Source: Candidatus Schekmanbacteria bacterium GWA2_38_11 (GTDB lineage Bacteria > Schekmanbacteria > GWA2-38-11). From it: a DNA stretch of 6,645 nt. The notes below the pieces were generated by a model that saw only the letters and a program-made list of their open reading frames with translations, did no database searches and was not told the DNA's origin. Each line of letters begins with the position of its first letter. Positions within the stretch are counted from its first letter, which is position 1. The stretch is from positions 1 through 6,645 of the forward strand of contig MGDB01000138.1 in the NCBI GenBank assembly GCA_001790645.1, given 5' to 3'. Positions 1-6,470 of the stretch are shown here, in pieces. The translations under genes and the position numbers were made by a program.

Positions 1-32
1 GGAATGACAGCGTTCTATGTTTTAATTTTTGA

Positions 33-57
33 TACCCTGTGGTCTTGCCACAGGGTA
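33..57. repeat. Perfect 10-bp stem-loop downstream of asnB
   Basis: TACCCTGTGG (33-42) and CCACAGGGTA (48-57) are perfect inverted copies around a 5-nt loop, TCTTG. The hairpin lies 36 bp beyond the stop codon of the minus-strand asparagine synthetase gene, where a transcription terminator would be expected. No T-run follows the stem on either strand: on the minus strand the next bases are A-rich (TCAAAAATTAAAA). It is therefore not a textbook intrinsic terminator. It may act as a 3'-end RNA stabiliser, a weak or factor-assisted terminator, or be a copy of a dispersed palindrome. Confidence 0.6.
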
Positions 58-93
58 GTTCATGCTATCTCTGAAAGTTTATGAATAACCGGA

Positions 94-1995
94 TTAAATA
101 GTTTCCGGAGGTTCACTTAATTTTTTCCTATAGCAGATCTGGTGCCATAATGAAAAACATAAAAGAGCCCATATCTTTTGGCCGTGGTCTCTTTTCCCGG
201 CCATATGTTCTGATATAAGGGAACTGATATAATTATAATTAAGGATTCCTAATGAATTAATACTATTTTTAGAAAGGTGAGTTAAAGTCAAATCTTTTAA
301 CTGGTTTTTTATATATTTTGAAACCGGTAAATGGAATCCTTTCTTTTTTCTTGAAATTATGGATTCCGGGACTTTTCCTGACATAGTCTTTTTAAGTATG
401 TATTTCGTATTAAAGCCCCTGATTTTCAAATTGTCCGGTATAGATGCGCAGAATTCCACTACTTTGTGGTCTAAAAATGGAACTCTTACCTCTAAAGAAT
501 TAGCCATGCTCGCTCTGTCAACTTTTCTAAGTATATCATCTGTAAGCCAGGTTTTTATATCCGTGTATAGTGTTTTTTTTAGGAAACTATTTCCGTCACA
601 TTTGTTAAAATAGTTTTCAAATGTAAAATAAGAGTTGTAACCCGTATATCCTTTTATAAAATCCTCTGAAAAAAGTTTCTCCCTCTCTTCATCTGTAAAT
701 AAAACCCTCCACCAGTAGTGCGCCTTTTGGGGAGGAAATTTCAACCCATCTATAAACCTCAATATTCTGGGATTGGAAGTTAAGAATGACACCGGTTTTT
801 GCAGAAGGGTCAGATTGCTCAGTCCCGGGATAGATTCCATGCAGAAAGCTATTTTATCTGCAATGTAAGAAGGATAACCAGCAAGATTCTCATCACCACC
901 ATCTCCTGATAAAGCTACTTTTACCTTTGTTCGTGCAAGACTTGAGACAAGAAAGGTTGGGATAAACGATGAGTCGGCAAAGGGTTCATCATTGTACCAG
1001 ATAGCTTTAGGAAGAAGGTTCTGGATTTCTGTGTCGATGGAATCAATGACTGATTCATAGTGCTCGGTATTAAAGTGTTCTTTGGCAACTCCTATAAAAT
1101 CCCCTTCATTCCATCCATGCTCATCAATGATAATACTGAAGGTTTTTGTTGAATTTTGGTTGGAACTCTGCATGAAGCTTACAATTGTACTTGAGTCTAT
1201 CCCACCGCTTAAAAAAGCACCCAATGGGACATCACTTATTAAGTGACTTTTGACTGAAGAAGATATAACCTCAAAAAACTTTTCACTGGTTTCCTCCGGA
1301 CCGGATGTTTCCTCTTTTTCATAGGAAAGGTCCCAATATCTGTTTTCTTTAATCTCACCATTTGCAAGTAACAGGAAATATCCGGGAGGCAGGCTATAAG
1401 TATTTTTGAAGATAGATTTTGGAGATAAAATATAACCCAGAGAAAAGAAATCAATTATTGCCTCCTGGTTAAGGTTTTGCTGAATAAAAGGATCTTGCAG
1501 CAGTGATTTTATTTCAGAGGCAAAGGAAAGACCTTTTTCATTTATGCAATAGTAAAGAGGCTTTATCCCTAAACGATCCCTTGCTAAAAACAGCTTTTCA
1601 TTTTTTTTGTCCCATATGCAAAAAGCGAACATCCCGTTTAAAAAATTTAAGCACTCTTCACCTCTCTCTTCATAGAGATGTATAATGACTTCTGTATCAG
1701 TGGATGTTTTAAATTTATGTCCGTTTTTTTTTAGTCCCTCTCTCAGTTCCTTAAAGTTGTATATTTCGCCATTAAAAACTATTACCACGTTTCTGTCTTC
1801 ATTATATATAGGCTGGGTTCCTCCCTCAGGATCAATTATGCTCAGCCTCCTTATACCAAGACCAGCATAACCATCATTGAATTTACCGCCATCGTCAGGA
1901 CCCCGGTGGTTAAGAACGCGGGTCATTTTATTAAGGACTTCCGCATTAACAGGAGATCTGTCTTTAAAATTTATTATCCCGCAGATACCGCACAT
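94..1995 (-). CDS. asnB: Asparagine synthetase, glutamine-hydrolysing (AsnB type)
   Basis: A complete 633-residue protein that should convert aspartate, glutamine and ATP to asparagine, glutamate, AMP and PPi in the cytoplasm. The N-terminal class II amidotransferase domain (about 1-215) begins MCGICGI, so Cys2 becomes the catalytic nucleophile once Met1 is removed. R49/R50 in RRLSIID, FNGEIYN (74-80) and STDTE (98-102) form the glutamine pocket. The synthetase domain (about 235-600) has the ATP pyrophosphatase loop SGGIDS (263-268), DEPFADSS (336-343), LSGDGGDE (362-369), DRASMANSLEVRVPFLDH (493-510) and KKGFHLP (551-557). All expected catalytic motifs are present. The length is slightly above classical AsnB and typical of AsnB-like proteins in environmental bacteria, some of which amidate sugars or other surface precursors in polysaccharide clusters. 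No such genes are adjacent, so asparagine synthesis is the default call. The start is fixed by the need for Cys2. The ribosome site is weak: a GGA about 15 nt upstream. Confidence 0.96.
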   Translation of the reverse strand: MCGICGIINFKDRSPVNAEVLNKMTRVLNHRGPDDGGKFNDGYAGLGIRRLSIIDPEGGTQPIYNEDRNVVIVFNGEIYNFKELREGLKKNGHKFKTSTDTEVIIHLYEERGEECLNFLNGMFAFCIWDKKNEKLFLARDRLGIKPLYYCINEKGLSFASEIKSLLQDPFIQQNLNQEAIIDFFSLGYILSPKSIFKNTYSLPPGYFLLLANGEIKENRYWDLSYEKEETSGPEETSEKFFEVISSSVKSHLISDVPLGAFLSGGIDSSTIVSFMQSSNQNSTKTFSIIIDEHGWNEGDFIGVAKEHFNTEHYESVIDSIDTEIQNLLPKAIWYNDEPFADSSFIPTFLVSSLARTKVKVALSGDGGDENLAGYPSYIADKIAFCMESIPGLSNLTLLQKPVSFLTSNPRILRFIDGLKFPPQKAHYWWRVLFTDEEREKLFSEDFIKGYTGYNSYFTFENYFNKCDGNSFLKKTLYTDIKTWLTDDILRKVDRASMANSLEVRVPFLDHKVVEFCASIPDNLKIRGFNTKYILKKTMSGKVPESIISRKKKGFHLPVSKYIKNQLKDLTLTHLSKNSINSLGILNYNYISSLISEHMAGKRDHGQKIWALLCFSLWHQICYRKKLSEPPETI

Positions 1996-2058
1996 TTTTA
2001 GAAATCTTTTTCCTTTTTTTATGAATGTCTAAAGAATCTTCTTAACCCCTCACTCTGA

Positions 2059-2109
2059 CCCTCTCCCACCTGCCTACCGGCAGGCAGGCAAGGTGAGAGG
2101 GGATTTTTT
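2059..2109. repeat. REP-like palindrome with nested hairpin and T-run
   Basis: CCCTCTC (2059-2065) plus ACCT (2068-2071) pair with AGGT (2091-2094) plus GAGAGGG (2095-2101), leaving a 2-nt bulge. Inside sits a second hairpin, CCTGCC (2069-2074) against GGCAGG (2079-2084) with a TACC loop. A six-T run follows at 2104-2109. On the plus strand this has the shape of an intrinsic terminator, but no plus-strand gene ends here. From memory, similar C/G-rich palindromes with nested CTGCC/GGCAG cores recur in intergenic regions of many environmental bacteria, so a dispersed REP-like element is the likelier reading. Confidence 0.6.
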
Positions 2110-2153
2110 CTACTCTCTCCGTTTCCTGCCAAAAAGATGGGATCTATTATTAA

Positions 2154-2190
2154 TATCCCCTCCCTTGATGGGAGGGGATAAAAGGGAGGG
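2154..2190. repeat. Second REP-like palindrome with G-rich tail
   Basis: TATCCCCTCCC (2154-2164) and GGGAGGGGATA (2170-2180) form a perfect 11-bp stem around a 5-nt loop, TTGAT. The right arm is followed by AAAGGGAGGG, a partial copy of its own G-tracts. On the plus strand 2170-2190 thus has four G-runs of at least three bases with loops of 1, 6 and 1 nt. The stem lies 62 bp beyond the stop of the minus-strand lipoprotein gene, but no U-tract follows on that strand, so it is not a convincing terminator. It is unrelated in sequence to the palindrome at 2059-2109. Confidence 0.6.
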
Positions 2191-2242
2191 TGTTGATTTT
2201 TTCATTTATGAGTCTATGATTTGTGAAGGTTTCCTTATAATT

Positions 2243-2803
2243 CTAATGAATCTTTGACACAATTTTTTTTGCAAAAACTATAATTTTTTCCTTTGAAGGT
2301 TCACTCTTATCCATGGTTACAAGACGAATAAAAAAATTTTTCTTGTAAGTTTCAACCCTGTAAGAACCTATCAGTCCCTGGTCAATTCTCCCCGATTCTC
2401 CTAAGCGTTCTATTGCAACAGGAGAAATTGCAGAAGCTCCCATATATAATGCCTGAGCTTGTGACCGGTTTTTTGTTTGGTAAATTTCAAGGGATGCACG
2501 GATATTTTCAGAGGAATTCTCAAAGTCCTGGAATATTATCTTCGCGGCCCCACTTTCAATGTAGTAAGGAGCTGCTCCGTCAATCAGGGATGCCAGGCAA
2601 ACCAGATCCTCACAGTATATCATTTCTCCATCTCTTAACCAGCCGCTGATTTCATTATCTTTTGGGACCATGTCTTTTGTTTCAATGCCCTGACCGTCTT
2701 TAATTGATTTTAAATAAAATGGAGCTTTGCAGCTCAGAAAAGTAATCAGGAAAAGTGGAACAATAACCATGCAGACAATAGCACGCAATACCTTTAATAG
2801 CAT
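2243..2803 (-). CDS. Small DUF6599-like probable lipoprotein
   Basis: A 186-residue protein of unknown function. Residues 1-24 are a hydrophobic export signal ending in TFLSC. Cys25 is the probable lipidation site, although the lipobox is imperfect, with Phe at -3 where Leu is preferred. The mature part contains GWLRDGEMIYCEDLVCLASL (residues 54-73), then IDGAAPYYIESG and a strand-rich tail. The pattern of GW, an acidic and aromatic stretch, then IDG-A--Y resembles DUF6599 proteins as I remember them. These are often exported and have no assigned biochemical role. The start is well supported: AGGAGG (2811-2816 on the opposite strand) lies 7 nt before the ATG. It is divergent from the TPR gene and 247 bp upstream of asnB. 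That gap is long for an operon, but co-transcription cannot be excluded. Confidence 0.85.
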   Translation of the reverse strand: MLLKVLRAIVCMVIVPLFLITFLSCKAPFYLKSIKDGQGIETKDMVPKDNEISGWLRDGEMIYCEDLVCLASLIDGAAPYYIESGAAKIIFQDFENSSENIRASLEIYQTKNRSQAQALYMGASAISPVAIERLGESGRIDQGLIGSYRVETYKKNFFIRLVTMDKSEPSKEKIIVFAKKIVSKIH

Positions 2804-2872
2804 TAGAATACCTCCTGGAATATTAATCAGAAATCATTCTATAAAAACCGTCTTCCTTTAAGGTTCTAAACA

Positions 2873-2898
2873 ATTATATCTATTTACTAAATTGTCAA
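2873..2898 (-). promoter_or_regulatory. Candidate promoter for the minus-strand lipoprotein gene
   Basis: Read on the minus strand, a perfect TTGACA (2893-2898) is followed by a perfect TATAAT (2873-2878), about 70 bp upstream of the lipoprotein start. The spacer is only 14 nt, shorter than the usual 16-18 for sigma-70. Either the promoter is weak or needs an activator, or one of the boxes is coincidental in this AT-rich stretch. Confidence 0.4.
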
Positions 2899-2979
2899 GC
2901 AAGAAAGAGATTTCTTGAAAACTGATTTTATGTAATAAGAGTTTTCTTTCTATATTTTTCAATGGCCTCAAAAATTAAC

Positions 2980-3008
2980 TTGACAGATAGTTTATGCTTG
3001 GTAAATAT
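2980..3008 (+). promoter_or_regulatory. Candidate sigma-70 promoter for the plus-strand operon
   Basis: A perfect TTGACA at 2980-2985 is followed, after 16-17 nt, by an AT-rich -10 candidate, TAAATAT (3002-3008). The -10 is a poor match to TATAAT, so the call rests on the -35 and on position. It lies about 90 bp before the TPR gene start and would give a 5' leader of roughly 85 nt. It is the best plus-strand promoter I see in the divergent region and would serve all four downstream genes, as I find no clear promoter in the short gaps between them. Confidence 0.45.
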
Positions 3009-3098
3009 GAAGTTTGATTTTATTTAGAATTTATTAATCTGACATGCGGTCATCAAGAGTTTTAAAGTTTCTAATTTTTTAACAGGAGGAGTTGTTGT

Positions 3099-3863
3099 AT
3101 GAGAAAAAGTTTCTTTTATATCCTATTTATAGTTGCAGCAGTTTCAGTTATGCTTGTTTTTGCTTCACATGTCCGGGCGGGCAGCCCTTTAAAAGACTCG
3201 ATTGCAGACCTTGAAAAAGGCATCAAGGCACAGGATCAGGGCTTAATAGCTAAATCCATAAAGGCTTTTGAAGACCTCGCTAAAAAGAATGAAAAAGACC
3301 ATATGACTCATTATTGGGTTGCCAAATCACATTATGCGATGGCCGATTATTTAGACCTGAAATCTCCTGAAGGTAAGGACACATCCGGAGAAGGCGAGAA
3401 AAATGTTAATACAGCAATGGAACATCTTAAACATTGCCTTGGCGCCAAGGAAGATTTCCTGGACGGTTACATTTTAAAGTATCTGGCCCTGTCAAAAAAA
3501 TTTAGTTATGTTGGCTTTCCAAGATTAATGATGTATGTGGGTGAAATTAACGAAACCCTCGAAAAGTCAGAAAAATTAGCACCCGAGAATCCCTGGGTAC
3601 TTGTAATTAAGGGCATGAATATAGCCAGCGGCTTTCCGCAGCCAGATCCAAAAGAACCAATAGCTCAGTTTGAAAAAGCAATAAAAGTTGACCCCAAAAT
3701 GGATGAAGCTTATTACCAGATAGCAGTTGTACAATTAAAAGCCAAAAATATTGAAGACGCCAAAAAAAATCTGCAGAAGGCTCTGGAAATAAATCCTTCA
3801 AATCATTGGGCTAAGAAGAAGCTTACAGGTTTAGAAGAGAAGAAAGAAGAAAAAAAAGCATAA
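3099..3863 (+). CDS. Exported tetratricopeptide-repeat protein
   Basis: A 254-residue protein with a typical Sec signal peptide: positive MRK, a hydrophobic core to about residue 22, and a likely signal peptidase I site after VRA (Ala27). The mature protein is helical. Its clearest TPR unit is at about residues 202-235 (DEAYYQIAVVQLKAKN followed by EDAKKNLQKALEINP). A second TPR-like helix, PIAQFEKAIKVDPK, precedes it at 187-200. More diverged helical pairs fill 35-165. The tail is lysine- and glutamate-rich (EEKKEEKKA). Such proteins are usually periplasmic scaffolds for protein assemblies, and no catalytic motif is visible. AGGAGGA ends 8 nt before the ATG, fixing the start. It is the first gene of the apparent operon, 51 bp before the repeat lipoprotein, which suggests an envelope role. 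The binding partner cannot be read from sequence. Confidence 0.9.
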   Translation: MRKSFFYILFIVAAVSVMLVFASHVRAGSPLKDSIADLEKGIKAQDQGLIAKSIKAFEDLAKKNEKDHMTHYWVAKSHYAMADYLDLKSPEGKDTSGEGEKNVNTAMEHLKHCLGAKEDFLDGYILKYLALSKKFSYVGFPRLMMYVGEINETLEKSEKLAPENPWVLVIKGMNIASGFPQPDPKEPIAQFEKAIKVDPKMDEAYYQIAVVQLKAKNIEDAKKNLQKALEINPSNHWAKKKLTGLEEKKEEKKA

Positions 3864-3914
3864 TGACGTTATAACCCGGTTTTGCTGACAGTTTTTAAGG
3901 AGGAAGGTTTTGAC

Positions 3915-4973
3915 ATGACAGGTTTAAGAGTATTGAAGAGATTGTTTACTGGTGTTATGGTTTTATTTCTTATTTATGGATGCTCCAGTAAAGGAGAAAA
4001 CAGAGGGAGCATTCTCATCGGGAGTATAAGATCAGATAGAAAAGTTGCGGAAACCAAAATCTATGTTTACCCGGTAGGAAATCACACGAAAGAGATAACC
4101 TTTGGTTATTCCGGTCTTGATATCTACGTCCCAATTGGTACTTATGACTTGAAGATCGACTGGAGAGGCACAATCAAATGGGTTAACAATGTAAAGGTCG
4201 AGCCGTACAAAAAAGCTGAACAGCAGGTTATTTTCCCATTAGGGACTCTCGTTGTACGATCAAGCAACAGTGATGGCTCTCCCGCTGATGCATCTGTACT
4301 TGTAACCCCGGTTAACGAAGGGACTCAGGGTATTGATGTGCAGAGAAATGAAAAGGGAGAAATCACTGCAATGACTATCCAGGGTGAAAAGATAAAGTTA
4401 GGGGATAAGGAAGAAGAGGTGATCTCAAAATTCAAACCCGATTTCAGGAGATCAGAGCCAACAAAGGAAGCGGAAGGGACAGAAATAACCTACTACTTCA
4501 GGATATTGGGAACCAATATCGATTTAACTTTTACAAAATCAGGATCAGCTCCCTCCACTCTTAAAATTATAAGCTATGATGAAAAAGTTGCAGCAGGAAT
4601 TGCTGGAGAGCCGATTGAACTCAATCCGGGCAAATATGATGTAAAAGTAGAACATGAAAGAATCACAAAATGGATCAGGGCAGTTGAGATAAAAGATAAA
4701 GAAAAAACTGAACAATCAATAAACTATCCTGTTGGCAAGATTATAATAAAGCCTACAAAACCTATAGAAGATGCAAAAGAAGTGCCGGTTGCCATCTATT
4801 TAGAGGGAAGGTATGAAGTTATGGCAAAAGGCGGGAAACTTGGTGAGGAAATCTCAATAGTTCCTGGAACCTATGATATTCTAATAGAATACAACAACAA
4901 GAAGCACTGGATTCGCGGAGTCGAAGTAAAAGACAAAGGCGTTGTAACCAAAGAAATAAGTTTAACCAATTAG
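3915..4973 (+). CDS. Lipoprotein with three beta-sandwich (PEGA-like) repeats and an inserted SmpA/BamE-like module
   Basis: The 352-residue form starting at 3915 is preferred over an upstream TTG at 3882, because AAGGAGGAAGG lies just before this ATG and it gives a clean lipoprotein signal. Residues 1-22 are hydrophobic and end IYG before Cys23. Three related units follow. Their second halves are GTYDLKIDWRGTIKWVNNVK (75-94, continuing to 114), GKYDVKVEHERITKWIRAVE (239-258, to 278) and GTYDILIEYNNKKHWIRGVE (318-337, to the end). Each has the pattern G-YD, then KW or HW, then V-V or VEIK, like PEGA and related surface beta domains. Between about 138 and 220 lies different sequence, IKLGDKEEEVISKF through LTFTKSG, which resembles a SmpA/BamE-type fold. 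The third unit lacks its final strand. A structural, perhaps ligand- or wall-binding envelope role is inferred. I do not recognise a named family for the whole protein. Confidence 0.85.
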   Translation: MTGLRVLKRLFTGVMVLFLIYGCSSKGENRGSILIGSIRSDRKVAETKIYVYPVGNHTKEITFGYSGLDIYVPIGTYDLKIDWRGTIKWVNNVKVEPYKKAEQQVIFPLGTLVVRSSNSDGSPADASVLVTPVNEGTQGIDVQRNEKGEITAMTIQGEKIKLGDKEEEVISKFKPDFRRSEPTKEAEGTEITYYFRILGTNIDLTFTKSGSAPSTLKIISYDEKVAAGIAGEPIELNPGKYDVKVEHERITKWIRAVEIKDKEKTEQSINYPVGKIIIKPTKPIEDAKEVPVAIYLEGRYEVMAKGGKLGEEISIVPGTYDILIEYNNKKHWIRGVEVKDKGVVTKEISLTN

Positions 4974-4984
4974 GTAAACAACTA

Positions 4985-5428
4985 TTGGTAGAAGATTTCA
5001 AAGAAAAGTTTCGGGAATTTCTCGAAACAGAAGATTTAAAGTTCACAAGCGAGCGAGAAGCAATTTTAGAAAAAATCTTCTCCATCCATTACCATTTCGA
5101 CGCTGATGACCTGGTCTTCATGCTCAGAGGCGGTAAGAAAAGGGTTTCAAAAGCCACTGTCTACAGAACCCTCGACCTTTTAGTAAAAAGCAACCTGATA
5201 ATCGAACATCAGCTTGGCGATAAGAAAAAAATATATGAACATGTACTTGGGCATTCCCACCACGACCACCTGATCTGCCTCTACTGTTCTAAGACAATCG
5301 AATTTGATGAACCGATGATTGAGGATTTCCAAGACAGAGTTTGTGAAAAACTCAAGTTTATTCCTGAACGCCACAGTTTGAAAATTTTTGGAAAATGCCA
5401 GTTTTGCCAAAAAAAAAGCAAACCGTAA
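4985..5428 (+). CDS. Fur-family metal-dependent transcriptional regulator
   Basis: A complete 147-residue Fur-type repressor. The N-terminal winged helix includes LKFTSEREAILEKIF (18-32) and the recognition helix region RVSKATVYRTLDLLVKSNLI (53-72). The C-terminal dimerisation domain has IYEHVLGHSHHDHLICLYC (83-101), with structural-zinc cysteines C98/C101 and C138/C141. Candidate regulatory metal ligands are H37, E85, the H92-H93-D94-H95 cluster, E106 and H130. Glu106 stands five residues after C101, where peroxide-sensing PerR has Asp, so an iron or other metal sensor is favoured over PerR. The HHDHLICLYC segment is closest to Fur proper, but Zur or Mur cannot be excluded. The start is TTG at 4985, 11 nt after the lipoprotein stop, with a weak AGGT at 4972-4975 that overlaps that stop codon. 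This suggests translational coupling. Fur proteins usually repress iron-uptake genes. None is adjacent. Confidence 0.93.
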   Translation: MVEDFKEKFREFLETEDLKFTSEREAILEKIFSIHYHFDADDLVFMLRGGKKRVSKATVYRTLDLLVKSNLIIEHQLGDKKKIYEHVLGHSHHDHLICLYCSKTIEFDEPMIEDFQDRVCEKLKFIPERHSLKIFGKCQFCQKKSKP

Positions 5429-5466
5429 GTAGAATTCTCCAGCTAAATTTTTAACAGGGAGTTTTT

Positions 5467-6444
5467 ATGGAAAAGAAATACACTGATATTCAGGATTTGG
5501 ATGATACGTTAAGCGCAGAAAAAATGTCTGAGAATAAACCTAAGATCCTGGTAGTTGATGATGAAGAAGTTCTTAGGAATCTGCTATTTGATGCACTTAA
5601 TGATGAAGGATTCGAAGTTGATGTGGCTACAGGCGGCTTTGAAGCCATAAGTAAAATCAATACTAATCACTATGACTTAATAATGACTGATATACTTATG
5701 CCTGAGGTAAACGGGATGCAGGTTCTCGGAAAGGCAAAGGAGATCGATCCTGATGCAGATGTAATTGTCATGACCGGATATGCATCAGTTGAAACTGCAG
5801 TCCAATCCATGCGTCTTGGTGCCGCTGATTATATCACAAAACCGTTCAATATTGACCATATCAAGATAATAATTTCCCGTACTTTAGACAGAAGATCTCT
5901 CAAAAGAAGGGCAGAAGAAGGAGACTTCTACAAAAAACTGTCCCGTATTGATGGTCTTACAGAGGTATATAACCACAGGTCATTTCATCAGCTTCTTGAG
6001 TCAGAAATAAACAGAGCAAAAAGGTATAACCGTGCACTCTCTCTTATGATGCTTGATATAGATGATTTTAAAGTTTACAACGATACCAACGGGCACCCTA
6101 TGGGTGACATAGCTCTTAAGGAATTGGCCTGGATTTTTACCAAATCCTGCAGAGAATGCGACCTCGTAGCAAGATACGGAGGAGATGAGTTTGCCATTAT
6201 TCTTCCAGAGACAGACAAACCAGAAGCGGCACTCATTGGCAGAAGACTGCGGACTATTGCTAAAGAGAGCATGTTTGATAAAGAAGAAGTCTTACCCGGC
6301 GGGACTTTGACAATCAGCATAGGACTTGCTTCATTTCCAGTAGATGCAAAGGACAAAAACGCCTTAATTGAAAGCTCTGATAAAGCTCTTTACGAAGCTA
6401 AATCAGAAGGGAAAAACAAACTCGTTATCTATAGCCCTTCATAA
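5467..6444 (+). CDS. Response regulator with receiver and GGDEF (diguanylate cyclase) domains
   Basis: A 325-residue cytoplasmic protein predicted to make cyclic di-GMP from two GTP when phosphorylated. A polar 24-residue leader precedes the receiver (about 25-140), which keeps the acidic pair D31/D32, phosphoacceptor D75 in LIMTDILMP, the switch T103 and K125 in ITKPF. A charged helical linker (138-158) joins it to the GGDEF domain (about 159-323): DGLTEVYNHRSF (162-173), LDIDDFKVYND (196-206) for metal and GTP, and active-site RYGGDEF (236-242). The inhibitory RxxD motif is intact (R229-E-C-D232), exactly five residues before GGDEF, so product feedback inhibition is expected. No EAL domain follows. 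AGGGAG at 5456-5461 lies 5 nt before the ATG, and the later Met20 has no such site. This layout resembles PleD/WspR-type regulators. No partner histidine kinase is in the window. Confidence 0.96.
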   Translation: MEKKYTDIQDLDDTLSAEKMSENKPKILVVDDEEVLRNLLFDALNDEGFEVDVATGGFEAISKINTNHYDLIMTDILMPEVNGMQVLGKAKEIDPDADVIVMTGYASVETAVQSMRLGAADYITKPFNIDHIKIIISRTLDRRSLKRRAEEGDFYKKLSRIDGLTEVYNHRSFHQLLESEINRAKRYNRALSLMMLDIDDFKVYNDTNGHPMGDIALKELAWIFTKSCRECDLVARYGGDEFAIILPETDKPEAALIGRRLRTIAKESMFDKEEVLPGGTLTISIGLASFPVDAKDKNALIESSDKALYEAKSEGKNKLVIYSPS

Positions 6445-6470
6445 ACTCAAAATATTTTGGAAAAAAGGTT

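Noticed and set aside
359..1870. Plus-strand open frames (359-613, 1503-1685, 1685-1870) and a minus-strand off-frame (1239-1454) inside the asparagine synthetase gene
   Set aside because: They overlap a fully conserved gene, have no ribosome sites, and their translations show no domain-like pattern.
2413..2649. 78-codon plus-strand frame antisense to the DUF6599-like lipoprotein gene
   Set aside because: No ribosome site and no recognisable motif. The opposite strand has a strong start and an export signal.
3040..3052. TGAC-ATGCG-GTCA inverted repeat between the promoter candidate and the TPR start, considered as an operator
   Set aside because: Only 4-bp arms, expected by chance, and unlike an AT-rich Fur box (GATAATGATAATCATTATC). 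I found no convincing Fur box in the divergent region.
3882..3914. TTG start giving a 363-residue lipoprotein
   Set aside because: The added 11 residues are read from the ribosome binding site itself (the KEEGF codons cover AAGGAGGAAGG) and would put charged residues before the lipoprotein signal. The ATG at 3915 fits better.
5409..5417. Nine-A run near the end of the Fur gene as a programmed slippage site
   Set aside because: It lies after the last zinc-binding cysteine (C141), so slippage would change only a few tail residues. A-runs are common in this AT-rich sequence.
3607..6356. Minus-strand frames at 3607-3801, 4819-5085, 5180-5410 and 6075-6356
   Set aside because: All lie opposite well-supported plus-strand genes and show no independent coding evidence.
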